64,000 bases of DNA from Aquimarina sp. MAR_2010_214 (GTDB lineage Bacteria; Bacteroidota; Bacteroidia; Flavobacteriales; Flavobacteriaceae): contig NZ_PJMS01000001.1 of NCBI RefSeq assembly GCF_002846555.1, positions 2,232,001 to 2,296,000 of the forward strand, given 5' to 3'. The translations under genes were made by a program, and so were the position numbers. Position 1 is the first letter of the stretch. The number at the start of each line of letters is the position of its first letter. The notes beneath the pieces are model-generated. The model was given only the letters and a program-made list of their open reading frames with translations. It was not told the origin of the DNA and did not search any database. Below, one piece after another: positions 1 through 8,881 of this stretch.

Positions 1-1683
1 ACAGGTACAGAAGCAGCTGGTACAGTAATAACGGTAACGGCTACTTCTTCGGCAGCTGTAGTAGGTGCTCAAACTATTGATCTTGCTACCACAGGAACCG
101 GAATTACATCTTCAGATTTCATTTTAAGTAATGCGACTATTGCTATTACTGATGGGATGACCACAGGTACAGTAACTTTTACTATTGTTGATGATGCTCT
201 TGTAGAAGGTACAGAAACAGCTACACTAACGATTAGTAATCCATCTACAGGTATTACCCTTGGAACGACTACAGCGCAAGATGTTGTTATTACGGATAAT
301 GATTCAGCACCTATCCCTACAGTGAGTCTTTCAGTTTCGTCAAATACAGGTACAGAAGCAGCAGGGACAGTAATAACAGTTACAGCTACTTCTTCGGCAG
401 CTGTAGTAGGCGCTCAAACTATTGATCTTGCTGCCACAGGAGTAGGAATTACGGCTTCAGATTTTACCTTAAGTAATAGTACCATTACTATTCCTGATGG
501 TATGACCGCAGGTACAGTGACTTTTACTGTTGTTGATGATACTGTTGTAGAAGGTACAGAAACGGCAACATTAACGATTAGCAATCCGTCTACAGGTATT
601 ACCTTAGGAACAACTACAACGCAAGATATTGTTATTACGGATAATGATTCAGCACCTATCCCTACAGTGAGTCTTTCAGTTTCGTCAAATACAGGTACAG
701 AAGCAGCAGGGACAGTAATAACAGTTACAGCTACTTCTTCGGCAGCTGTAGTAGGTGCTCAAACTATTGATCTTGCTACCACAGGAGTAGGAATTACAGC
801 TTCAGATTTCACCTTAAGTAATGCGACTATTACTATTCCTGATGGGATGACCACAGGTACAGTATCTTTTACGGTTCTAGATGATGCTCTTGTAGAAGGG
901 ACAGAGACGGCTACACTAACGATTAGTAATCTATCTACAGGTATTGCTCTAGGTACGACTACAACGCAAGATGTTGTTATTACAGATAATGATTCAGCAT
1001 CTATCCCTACAGTTAACCTTTCAGTTTCATCAAATGCAGGTACAGAATCTGCTGGTACAGTAATAACGGTAACGGCTACTTCTTCTTCAGCTGTAGTAGG
1101 TGCTCAAACTATTGATCTTGCTACCACAGGAACCGGAATTACCGCTTCAGATTTCACCTTAAGTAATACGACTATTACTATTCCTGATGGGATGACCACA
1201 GGTACAGTAACTTTTACGGTTCTAGATGATGCTCTTGTAGAAGGTACAGAAACAGCTACACTAACGATTAGTAATCCATCTACAGGTATTGTTCTAGGAA
1301 CGACTACAACGCAAGATGTTGTTATTACAGATAATGATTCAGCACCTATCCCTACAGTCAATCTTTCTGTTTCAACAGATACAGGTACAGAAGCAGCAGG
1401 GACAGTAATAACAGTTACAGCTACTTCTTCGATAGCCGTTGTAGGCGCTCAGACTATTGATATTGCTGCCACAGGAGTAGGAATTACGGCTTCAGATTTT
1501 GCCTTAAGTAATACGACTATTACTATTCCTGATGGGATGACTACAAGTACAGTAACTTTTACTATTGTTGATGATGCTCTTGTAGAAGGTACAGAAACAG
1601 CTACACTAACGATTAGTAATCCATCTACAGGTATTACCCTTGGAACGACTACAGCGCAAGATGTTGTTATAGAAGATAATGAC
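1..1683 (+). repeat. Five in-frame 345-bp tandem repeats encoding Calx-beta domains
   Basis: Units begin at 1, 346, 691, 1036 and 1381, an exact 345-base (115-codon) period with no insertion or deletion. Similarity is high at DNA level as well as protein level. Bases 167-290 of unit 1 are identical to 1547-1670 of unit 5, while the units between differ, which suggests recent exchange between copies. The array continues left of the window, so total copy number is unknown. Confidence 0.95.
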
Positions 1684-2229
1684 GACCTTGTAATATGTAC
1701 TATAAAAGCAGGGGAAGATCAAGAAATTACACAAGGGCAGGAAATACAGTTAAATGCAATCGCTTCTGATAATGGAACATATGTTTGGACACCTTCAACT
1801 GGTCTTACCAATGCTAATATTGCTAATCCTGTAGCAAGTCCAAATCAAACGACAACCTATACGGTTCTTTTTACAAGTGATCAGGGATGTATTGAAGAAG
1901 ATACGGTTACAATTTATGTAGAAGCACAACCAGAAGATCAAACACGATATGGTTTTTCACCAGATGGTGATGGAATCAATGAATATTGGGAGATTTATAA
2001 TATTGAAAATTACCCTGACAATAAAGTATTGATATATAATCGATGGGGAGATATAGTTTTTGAAGTTGAAGGATATAATAATACGTCAAGGGTTTTTAGA
2101 GGAATTGCTAATCGAAAGAGAAGTTTGGGAGGAGATAAATTACCCGAGGGGACATATTTCTTCAATATAAAAATAGAAGGTTCTCATAACTTAAAAAAGC
2201 AAACCGGTTTCCTTGTTTTAAAGCGTTAA
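1..2229 (+). CDS. T9SS-secreted Calx-beta repeat surface protein (5' end outside window)
   Basis: The reading frame is open from base 1, so the start lies left of the window. The visible part holds five Calx-beta-type repeats (to about base 1683), each with the DALVEGTETATLTISN strand and an ITDND end. An Ig/PKD-like segment follows (about 1690-1930). The last 95 residues are a CHU_C / gliding-motility type B sorting domain, with FSPDGDGINEYW, YNRWGDIVFE and a terminal GFLVLKR. Calx-beta domains bind calcium in other proteins. The sorting domain directs export through the type IX secretion system to the cell surface. The PorP/SprF gene starts 3 bases downstream, the usual partner arrangement for type B substrates. 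The protein is probably a large surface adhesin; its ligand cannot be inferred. Confidence 0.93.
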   Translation, partial: TGTEAAGTVITVTATSSAAVVGAQTIDLATTGTGITSSDFILSNATIAITDGMTTGTVTFTIVDDALVEGTETATLTISNPSTGITLGTTTAQDVVITDNDSAPIPTVSLSVSSNTGTEAAGTVITVTATSSAAVVGAQTIDLAATGVGITASDFTLSNSTITIPDGMTAGTVTFTVVDDTVVEGTETATLTISNPSTGITLGTTTTQDIVITDNDSAPIPTVSLSVSSNTGTEAAGTVITVTATSSAAVVGAQTIDLATTGVGITASDFTLSNATITIPDGMTTGTVSFTVLDDALVEGTETATLTISNLSTGIALGTTTTQDVVITDNDSASIPTVNLSVSSNAGTESAGTVITVTATSSSAVVGAQTIDLATTGTGITASDFTLSNTTITIPDGMTTGTVTFTVLDDALVEGTETATLTISNPSTGIVLGTTTTQDVVITDNDSAPIPTVNLSVSTDTGTEAAGTVITVTATSSIAVVGAQTIDIAATGVGITASDFALSNTTITIPDGMTTSTVTFTIVDDALVEGTETATLTISNPSTGITLGTTTAQDVVIEDNDDLVICTIKAGEDQEITQGQEIQLNAIASDNGTYVWTPSTGLTNANIANPVASPNQTTTYTVLFTSDQGCIEEDTVTIYVEAQPEDQTRYGFSPDGDGINEYWEIYNIENYPDNKVLIYNRWGDIVFEVEGYNNTSRVFRGIANRKRSLGGDKLPEGTYFFNIKIEGSHNLKKQTGFLVLKR

Positions 2230-2232
2230 TTC

Positions 2233-3159
2233 ATGAAAAAAGTATATATAATATTGATAGTTGCAATACTATCTAAAGGATTTTTGTGCCCAATATTTGG
2301 CCAGCAAACTCCGGTTTTTGCAAATTATAATTACAATACAGTGGTTATTAATCCAGCTCATGCCGGTTTTTATCCTGATTCTGATATCACTATTACAAAT
2401 AGAGGATATTTGAATCAAGTAGATGGCAGTCCACGAAATTTTGGATTAACGCTCAATTCACCATTACGTTCTAATAATATGGGGCTAGGTGCAGGAGTTT
2501 TAAGTGATCAAGTTGGAGTGACTACAACCACTAATGTATTTGGAGCTTATTCGTATAAATTGATTTTTGATCATAATTACAACCGATCGAGATGGTGGTC
2601 TTACAATCCTAATGTTTTGTCTTTTGGTATTACCGCTGGAGTGATTTTTTATAATGAAGATTTGCTATCGCTGGGAATTCCTAATGATCCAAATTTTGAA
2701 AGTAATATAAATACTATTGTTCCTACTTTGGGAGCTGGTGTTTTATATAATCGAGAGCATATTTACTTTGGTGTTTCTGCACCTAATTTATTAGGGAATT
2801 CTTTGTCTTCTGAGGATAATATTAATTTAGAGAATCCATATTATGCATATACAGGGTATCGTTTTTTTGCTACACGTTTTGAAGAAGTATTAATAACTCC
2901 CAGTGTTTTGGTTAAATATGTCTCTGGAGCACCAATTCAGGTAGATATTAATGCTACTGTGAACTACAAAAATAAAATAGAAATTGGTGCTGGTTATCGA
3001 ACAAGCTCTTCGATGAATTTTCTTGCAGGGTTTTATATTTCTAATCGATTACGATTGTTATACAATTACAATCAGGCATTACGAGATACACCGGTTAATA
3101 ATACACACGGAATTATTTTGAGTTATCGTTTGGGTGAGGGGTTTGGGAATAAAGGGTAA
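2233..3159 (+). CDS. PorP/SprF family type IX secretion outer-membrane protein
   Basis: This 308-residue protein has an N-terminal signal peptide ending near FGQQ. It carries the family hallmark of an early NYNTVVINPAHAG segment, followed by alternating amphipathic strands expected of an outer-membrane barrel. PorP/SprF proteins accompany T9SS type B substrates and are thought to anchor or deliver them at the cell surface; SprF is needed for SprB display in Flavobacterium johnsoniae. The gene starts 3 bases after the Calx-beta adhesin stop, so the two are surely co-transcribed and this is probably the dedicated partner. A paralogue lies at 43953-44909. Family assignment is firm; the exact role is inferred from the family. 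Confidence 0.93.
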   Translation: MKKVYIILIVAILSKGFLCPIFGQQTPVFANYNYNTVVINPAHAGFYPDSDITITNRGYLNQVDGSPRNFGLTLNSPLRSNNMGLGAGVLSDQVGVTTTTNVFGAYSYKLIFDHNYNRSRWWSYNPNVLSFGITAGVIFYNEDLLSLGIPNDPNFESNINTIVPTLGAGVLYNREHIYFGVSAPNLLGNSLSSEDNINLENPYYAYTGYRFFATRFEEVLITPSVLVKYVSGAPIQVDINATVNYKNKIEIGAGYRTSSSMNFLAGFYISNRLRLLYNYNQALRDTPVNNTHGIILSYRLGEGFGNKG

Positions 3160-3211
3160 ACTTCAGTATTAGAGAATCTATACTTATGTTGATATAAGTA
3201 AAATATCAAAA

Positions 3212-3258
3212 ATAGTAAAGTCAAAATTTTCTATTATAGAAAATTTTGACTTTACTAT
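3212..3258. terminator. 22-bp perfect palindrome between convergent genes
   Basis: Arms 3212-3233 and 3237-3258 are perfectly complementary around a 3-base loop. The element lies between the stop of the PorP gene (+) and the stop of the response regulator gene (-). The arms contain runs of A and T, so either strand could form a terminator-like hairpin. A bidirectional terminator is the simplest reading. Confidence 0.7.
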
Positions 3259-3310
3259 AAAACCTGATAGGTTTATAGATATGGTTTCGTTATACAAGCC
3301 TAAATTATAT

Positions 3311-3955
3311 TTAAGGTTTTATATACTTCATTTTTAAAGCATACTTGGTTAATCCTGCCAGATTTCTAACATTAAGTTTAGCAATAAGATTTTTTCTATA
3401 ACTTTCGATGGTATGTTTACTCAAAAATAATTGATCTGCAATTTCTTGAGTAGTAAATTCTTGTGCTATTAAAGTAATAACATCAATTTCTCTTTGTGTT
3501 AATTTAATTTCTTCTTGCTTTTTCTTAGAGAATTTGTTTTCCAGATAAATATCTTTTATTTCCTTTGAAAAATACTTTTCTCCTTTAAGTATGGTTTTTA
3601 TAGCTTTTAGCAGCTCTTCTTTTTCAGCATTTTTTGGCACATAACCATCTACATCATGTTCAATAAGGTTATCAATCATGTCTGCATCGTTATGCATACT
3701 AACTACCAATGTTCTAGTAGGTTTTTTTCTTTCCTTTATAATTTTATTGAGAGAAATACCATCTAATTCAGGCATAGAAATATCGGTGATAATAAGGTCT
3801 ATTTTTTCATCAGGATTAATTTCCAGGTATTTTGCAATATGTTTACCATCTTTGGCAGTTAATAAAATATTGTATTCTTTTTCTGAGTTAAGAATGCTTA
3901 GTAAACCATCCAAGAACATTTTATGGTCATCTGCAATTATTAAATTATATTTCAT
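3311..3955 (-). CDS. NarL/LuxR-family response regulator
   Basis: The 214-residue protein has a receiver domain (about 1-120) and a C-terminal LuxR-type helix-turn-helix (about 150-210). Receiver residues are in place: acidic DD at 9-10, phosphoacceptor D58 in ITDISMP, S86 and K108. The C-terminal TQREIDVITLIAQ and SKHTIESYRKNLIAKL segments are typical of NarL-type DNA-binding domains. It lies 76 bases downstream of the TPR histidine kinase on the same strand, so the two form a two-component pair. Targets are unknown. Both are convergent with the T9SS adhesin-PorP operon, but nothing in the sequence proves that they regulate it. Confidence 0.95.
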   Translation of the reverse strand: MKYNLIIADDHKMFLDGLLSILNSEKEYNILLTAKDGKHIAKYLEINPDEKIDLIITDISMPELDGISLNKIIKERKKPTRTLVVSMHNDADMIDNLIEHDVDGYVPKNAEKEELLKAIKTILKGEKYFSKEIKDIYLENKFSKKKQEEIKLTQREIDVITLIAQEFTTQEIADQLFLSKHTIESYRKNLIAKLNVRNLAGLTKYALKMKYIKP

Positions 3956-4031
3956 TGGTTTATTATTTTTGTAATTAGGTTTAGATGAAATTTGCTATAC
4001 ACAACCCTAATCCTGTTTACCAATAGGTAGT

Positions 4032-6191
4032 CTAGGATCTATAGCTTACTTTACCGTTAATTGCTGTTAATGCTGGAACTTCTATATCTATAATAGTACC
4101 TCTATTAATTCTGGAATCAATATGAAAAGTACCAGATATTTTTTTTAATCGATTTTTAATATTCTCAAAACCAAGTCCAGTAGCCTTGTTTTTTGCGTTA
4201 AAACCAATACCATTATCTTCGAATAGTACATTTATCATATTTTCTACCAGATTTAATTGAAGTTCTACAGAAGTGGCTTTGGCATGTTTGATAGTATTGG
4301 TAATAAGTTCCTGAACAATTTTAAAAATTTCGATTTGCAAGGTTTCGTCTAAAAGATCAATTTCTGTTCTTGGGTATGCCACAAAAAAAGTACTTAGACT
4401 AGTCGTACCACCAATATTATTAAAATACTCTTCAAGTACATCACAAAAGTTATTTTTACTAAATTTTTTAGGTATTAAGTTATGTGATAAGTTACGCACC
4501 TGCTCATAAGTGTCATCTAATTGGTTGTTAATTGTTGTTATTGTTTTTCTATTTCCATTAAGTACAGTGTTATTCAATTGTAACTTTATAGCAGCAAGAT
4601 TACCACCGATACTGTCGTGTAACTCCAACGCAATACGTTTTCTTTCTTTGTCCTGACCTTTAATAGACGCTTTAATTAGTTTTAACTCCTGATCTTTTAT
4701 TAGAGAAGAAATTTTTTGTTCACTTATTTCTTCTTGTTTTTTATTTAATTCACTCTGAGCCTGAAGTTTTTGATAGTATGTAAACAATAAACCAATAACC
4801 GGGATAAGAAGAACCAAAAAAGAGTACAAGATACTATTTTTAATACTTTTTTGTCTGGCTAATTTAGATTCTTGAATCTCTTGATCTTTTTTTAGCAATC
4901 TAATCTCATTAAGTTTTTTTTCTGAAGCATTCTGAAAAGATAAAATCTTGTTCTGAGTTTCTTTTTTTTCAATCTCTTGTTGTAATTTAAGATTTTTGAT
5001 TGCTTCTTCTTGATTTCCTAAATCCAATTTTCGATTTGCATTTTCAACTTGCAGGACTTTTATTTCTTTTTCTTTTTGAAGAGTATTAAATTTCACTTCT
5101 AGTTCATTAAGATCTTTGCTCTTTTGTAATTTACTTATTGAATCTTTGATCTTTATCTCTTTTTTAAGACACAAATAGGCATCTTTATAATTTTTCTGAG
5201 TTACAGCAGCTTCTTTGAGATTATTATATATTATAATCTGTTTATCAAGAAAGCCTAACTTTTCTGAAATAGATAAGGCTTCATCATAAGATTTTTTAGC
5301 TTCACTATATTTTTTTTTATCTTGATAAACTAAACCGATATTAGTTAGGATATCAATAAGTGCTCTATGAAATTCTGTTTCCTTGGCTATAGGATATGCT
5401 TTATAATAATACTCAATAGCTTTGTCGTAATCTCCCATAAGGTGATATAAAGCACCTATATTTTGTAAAATTGAAGTTTTTATTCTCGAAGCTTCTTTGT
5501 TTTTGAAAAAATCAAGAGATTTTTTTAAGTAAGACATCGAAACTTTATAATTATCTTTAGAAGCATATGCATTGGCAAGATTATTATAAATCATAAATGT
5601 AAAATCCGGCTTTTCTTTATACTCCAAACAAGTTTTAAAAAGCTTTATTGAATCATCATAGTTGCCCAGTTTGAGTTCCATCATTGCCAAATTATGTAAT
5701 TTTACATAATATTGCCTTTTTGTCTTAAATTTTTTGACGATCTCTAACCCTTTTAAATGCCACTTTTTGGCCTCTTCAAATAGGCCTTTGTGAGCATATG
5801 AAAGCGCTATTATATTATATGCAAATGATTTTCCTTGTATGAAGATTGAATCATTTCTTTTACCAATGATTTGTAATGTCTTGTTTCCGTAGAATAAAGC
5901 AGAATCTCCCAAATTTCTTTCATTAAAATAAACTCCGAGATTTATATAAGCTTGTAATTTTATTTTTCTGTATTTGGTTTCCTTTAAGATTTTATGACTT
6001 ATAATATAAGCTGTTCTATCTTTTTTTGTATCAAGATCTTGGAATGCTTGAGAGATTATTTTTTCCTGGGCTGTATATGTTTTTGACTCTGAGTGAGATA
6101 AAGGTGTTTCTTTCTCTTTCACTTGTGCATATAAACCAATTGAACAAAAAAATAAAAAAACCGTAAATAGTTTTAGTAAAAATCTTAACAT
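4032..6191 (-). CDS. TPR-containing sensor histidine kinase (HisKA_3 type)
   Basis: The protein has about 719 residues. I place the start at the ATG at 6191, just inside an upstream TTG at 6197, because a signal peptide follows (MLRFLLKLFTVFLFFCSIG). Order: signal peptide, an array of TPR repeats (about 50-340), a long coiled coil (about 350-440), one membrane helix (about 455-475), a second coiled segment, a HisKA_3 dimerisation domain with the ERKRIALELHDSIGGN motif (phosphoacceptor His at about 525), and a HATPase_c domain with DNGIGF and GLGFENIKNRL. The periplasmic TPR region is presumably the sensory part. It sits upstream of, and pairs with, the LuxR-type regulator. The stimulus is unknown. 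Confidence 0.94.
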   Translation of the reverse strand: MLRFLLKLFTVFLFFCSIGLYAQVKEKETPLSHSESKTYTAQEKIISQAFQDLDTKKDRTAYIISHKILKETKYRKIKLQAYINLGVYFNERNLGDSALFYGNKTLQIIGKRNDSIFIQGKSFAYNIIALSYAHKGLFEEAKKWHLKGLEIVKKFKTKRQYYVKLHNLAMMELKLGNYDDSIKLFKTCLEYKEKPDFTFMIYNNLANAYASKDNYKVSMSYLKKSLDFFKNKEASRIKTSILQNIGALYHLMGDYDKAIEYYYKAYPIAKETEFHRALIDILTNIGLVYQDKKKYSEAKKSYDEALSISEKLGFLDKQIIIYNNLKEAAVTQKNYKDAYLCLKKEIKIKDSISKLQKSKDLNELEVKFNTLQKEKEIKVLQVENANRKLDLGNQEEAIKNLKLQQEIEKKETQNKILSFQNASEKKLNEIRLLKKDQEIQESKLARQKSIKNSILYSFLVLLIPVIGLLFTYYQKLQAQSELNKKQEEISEQKISSLIKDQELKLIKASIKGQDKERKRIALELHDSIGGNLAAIKLQLNNTVLNGNRKTITTINNQLDDTYEQVRNLSHNLIPKKFSKNNFCDVLEEYFNNIGGTTSLSTFFVAYPRTEIDLLDETLQIEIFKIVQELITNTIKHAKATSVELQLNLVENMINVLFEDNGIGFNAKNKATGLGFENIKNRLKKISGTFHIDSRINRGTIIDIEVPALTAINGKVSYRS

Positions 6192-6258
6192 AAGCAAATG
6201 TATTAATTCTTCTGCTCGTTAATACCCCTGAAAATGGGGTTTTTATGATTTGCAAATA

Positions 6259-7539
6259 TTATCGATAGATGAGGTATTGTTCTCTCATAATCTTAAATTT
6301 TTGGAGCCCTTCTACCCAAGTATTTCTAATTTCTTGAAAAGTGAGACCCTGTTCAATCTGCTTTTGTAGTTTTTTTGTTCCTGCATGAATAGTGAACGAT
6401 TTAGTGTTAAAAAATTTTTCTTTAACAGTGGTATTGTTATAAGCGTTAATTAACCATTCCAGATTTATAGAATCTAATTGCTTATTTTTTCCTAAATCTT
6501 TTCCATAACATACTTCACCTCTGTGTTTAGGATATTTAGAGCCAAAATTTGGTTTAGGGATATATGCATAATCATATTTTTCTATAGCTAAGTCGGGAGA
6601 ACCAAAAATTTGAAACTGTGTTTCGGTACCACGACCTGCATTTATGGTTGTACCTTCAAAAAAACCAAGACTAGGGTATAAATTGATAGCTTTATCATTA
6701 GGTAAATTGGGTGAAGGTCGTATTGGTAAACTATATGAAGCAGTATGAGTGTAGTTTTTAACAGGAATAATATTGATCTCACAGGTTAAATCTTTTCCCA
6801 ACCAACCTTCGCCATTTACCATTTTTGCATATTCCCCAATAGTCATACCATGAACTAATGGTATTGGATGTACCCCCAGAAAACTTGAATGCTCAGATTC
6901 AAGCATAGGACCATCGATATAATGCGCATTAGGATTAGGCCGATCTAATATTAAAATAGGAATATTGTTTTCTGCACAAGCCTGCATTACATAATGTAAT
7001 GTCGAAATATAAGTATAAAACCGAACTCCTACATCTTGAATGTCAAAAACAACGATATCTATATTGGATAAAGCTTCTTTAGATGGTTTTTTGTTTTTTC
7101 CGTGTAGAGAAAAAATAGGAAGTCCAGTTTTGATATCCTTACTATCAGCTACTAATTCTCCTGCATCAGCTTTCCCTCTGAAACCATGTTCTGGAGCAAA
7201 TACTTTCTGGATTTTAATATTTCGAGATAGTAAAGAATCGACAAGATGCACATAATTTTGATTCGTTATACTATCTTTAAAGATAACAGAAGTTTGATTT
7301 CCTACTATAGCTACTTTTTTATTCTCTAAAATCGGAATATAATCATCGGTAAGATTAGCTCCAACTATAATAGGATTTTGAATTTTTGTAGTATCTTGAG
7401 CAATATATGCTGTAGAAATTGAATTTTCAATTTTTATTGAAGGAGGGGGTAAAGTTGTTTTTATTCCACTTACACAAGAAATAAAAATTATGAAAAGGAA
7501 TAAAAATGTATTTTTGAATGCATTTCTAACAAAAACCAT
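6259..7539 (-). CDS. Exo-beta-N-acetylmuramidase NamZ family (DUF1343) lipoprotein
   Basis: The 426-residue protein has a lipoprotein signal (LFIIFISC, acylated Cys at 22). Conserved DUF1343 blocks follow: KVAIVGNQTSVI, FAPEHGFRGKADAGE, VFDIQDVGVRFYTYISTL and LDRPNPN, then GRGTETQFQIFG. The family founder, NamZ of Bacteroidetes, cleaves N-acetylmuramic acid from the non-reducing end of peptidoglycan fragments, so a role in muropeptide recycling at the envelope is likely. The gene is divergent from the permease gene at 7548, with only 8 bases between the two start codons, so each promoter must lie inside the neighbour or the transcripts must be nearly leaderless. Confidence 0.9.
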   Translation of the reverse strand: MVFVRNAFKNTFLFLFIIFISCVSGIKTTLPPPSIKIENSISTAYIAQDTTKIQNPIIVGANLTDDYIPILENKKVAIVGNQTSVIFKDSITNQNYVHLVDSLLSRNIKIQKVFAPEHGFRGKADAGELVADSKDIKTGLPIFSLHGKNKKPSKEALSNIDIVVFDIQDVGVRFYTYISTLHYVMQACAENNIPILILDRPNPNAHYIDGPMLESEHSSFLGVHPIPLVHGMTIGEYAKMVNGEGWLGKDLTCEINIIPVKNYTHTASYSLPIRPSPNLPNDKAINLYPSLGFFEGTTINAGRGTETQFQIFGSPDLAIEKYDYAYIPKPNFGSKYPKHRGEVCYGKDLGKNKQLDSINLEWLINAYNNTTVKEKFFNTKSFTIHAGTKKLQKQIEQGLTFQEIRNTWVEGLQKFKIMREQYLIYR

Positions 7540-7547
7540 AGTTAAGC

Positions 7548-8789
7548 TTGAATTTCGAGTATTTTATTGCCAAACGCCTCATCAAAGGTAAGGAACATAA
7601 AAGTAGCATTTCAACTCCAATTATAAAAATTGCAATTTTTGCTATTGCTATTGGTATGATCATGATGTTAATTACGGTAGCTACTGGCGTAGGACTACAA
7701 CGTAAAATAAGAGAAAAAGTTGCTGCATTTAATGGACATATATTAATTTCTAGTTTTGATAATAATAGTAGTGTAGAATCTCTTATACCGATATCTTCTG
7801 ATCAAAAGTTCTACCCTGAGTTTTCTGAAGTTGAAGGAATTGTTCATATGCAAGGGGTAGCAACCAAGATGGGACTTATACGCACAGTATCTGATTTTGA
7901 TGGTGTGGTCGTTAAAGGAGTGGGTAAAGATTATAAATGGGATTCTTTTAAAGAATATCTTGTAGAAGGAAGAATACCTGATTTTACAAAAGCGCTTAAT
8001 GAAGAGATTTTATTGTCTTCACATATTGCAAATCGTTTAGGATTTAGTGTTGGAGATAAAGTGATTACTTATTTTTTGAAGAAAAATACAACTTCAACTT
8101 CAAAAACTTTTATAAGAGCCTTTGAGATTGTTGGGATTTATAATTCAGGATTTTTAGAGTTTGATGAAACTTTCCTTTTTGCAGACATCAGGCATGTAGT
8201 AAAAATGAATAAATGGAAACCAGATGAGATTGGTAATTTTGAAGTTTTTATTGATGATTTTGATCAAATCGATAAAAAAGGACAGGAAATCTATGAAAAT
8301 ATCCCCTCTACCTTGGATAGCCAGACAATCTCATTAAAATACGCTACAATCTTCGAGTGGTTAAAATTATTCGACCTTAATATTATTGGAATTATTGGAA
8401 TCATTATTTTGGTTGCTGGAATCAATATGATTACTGCTTTATTGGTTTTAATTTTAGAAAGAACACCTATGATTGGGATTTTGAAAGCTTTAGGAACTAG
8501 TGATTGGAGCATAAGAAAAGTATTTCTTTATAATGCTTCATATTTGATTCTGAGAGGATTATTTTGGGGTAATCTTATTGGTATAGGCTTACTCCTTATA
8601 CAAGAGCAATATGGGGTTGTAGGACTTAATCCAGAAACATATTATGTAAGTACCGCACCAGTTTATATTGATATAGGGTATATTGTGTTCCTTAATATAG
8701 GAACAATGTTATTGTGTTTGTTAATGTTACTGATTCCTTCATATATTATTGCTAAGATATCACCAACCAAGTCAATCCGTTTTCAATAA
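7548..8789 (+). CDS. FtsX-like ABC transporter permease (LolC/E type)
   Basis: The 413-residue membrane protein starts with TTG. The start is supported because MNFEYFIAKRLIKGKE is the usual beginning of flavobacterial members. One membrane helix lies near 27-48, then a periplasmic domain (about 50-270), then three helices (about 277-300, 322-345, 375-400) with the FtsX-type core containing MITALLVLILERTPMIGILKALG. The family transfers lipoproteins from the inner membrane (LolCE) or couples ATP hydrolysis to periplasmic work. No ATPase subunit gene is adjacent. Lipoprotein release is the best guess. The gene ends 92 bases before the cystathionine beta-synthase start. Confidence 0.85.
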   Translation: MNFEYFIAKRLIKGKEHKSSISTPIIKIAIFAIAIGMIMMLITVATGVGLQRKIREKVAAFNGHILISSFDNNSSVESLIPISSDQKFYPEFSEVEGIVHMQGVATKMGLIRTVSDFDGVVVKGVGKDYKWDSFKEYLVEGRIPDFTKALNEEILLSSHIANRLGFSVGDKVITYFLKKNTTSTSKTFIRAFEIVGIYNSGFLEFDETFLFADIRHVVKMNKWKPDEIGNFEVFIDDFDQIDKKGQEIYENIPSTLDSQTISLKYATIFEWLKLFDLNIIGIIGIIILVAGINMITALLVLILERTPMIGILKALGTSDWSIRKVFLYNASYLILRGLFWGNLIGIGLLLIQEQYGVVGLNPETYYVSTAPVYIDIGYIVFLNIGTMLLCLLMLLIPSYIIAKISPTKSIRFQ

Positions 8790-8811
8790 TCTATTATTGC
8801 TTTCTTAAAAA

Positions 8812-8842
8812 TTGCCAATCGATAATCTAGATCGTATCTTTG
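8812..8842 (+). promoter_or_regulatory. Bacteroidetes-type promoter upstream of cystathionine beta-synthase
   Basis: A -7 box TATCTTTG (8835-8842) matches the Bacteroidetes consensus TAnnTTTG. A partial -33 element TTG (8812-8814) lies 20 bases upstream. The coding start follows about 40 bases later. The prediction is from consensus match only. Confidence 0.6.
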
Positions 8843-8881
8843 GCATGTTGAAATACCTTATGAGGTTGTAAATTATAACGA

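Noticed and set aside
1104..1361. 85-residue minus-strand ORF inside the Calx-beta repeats
   Set aside because: It is a shadow of the repetitive coding frame on the other strand, with no start context or homology signal.
1..1683. Regular repeats considered as a CRISPR array
   Set aside because: Units are 345 bases, in frame and protein-coding, without spacers; no cas genes are present.
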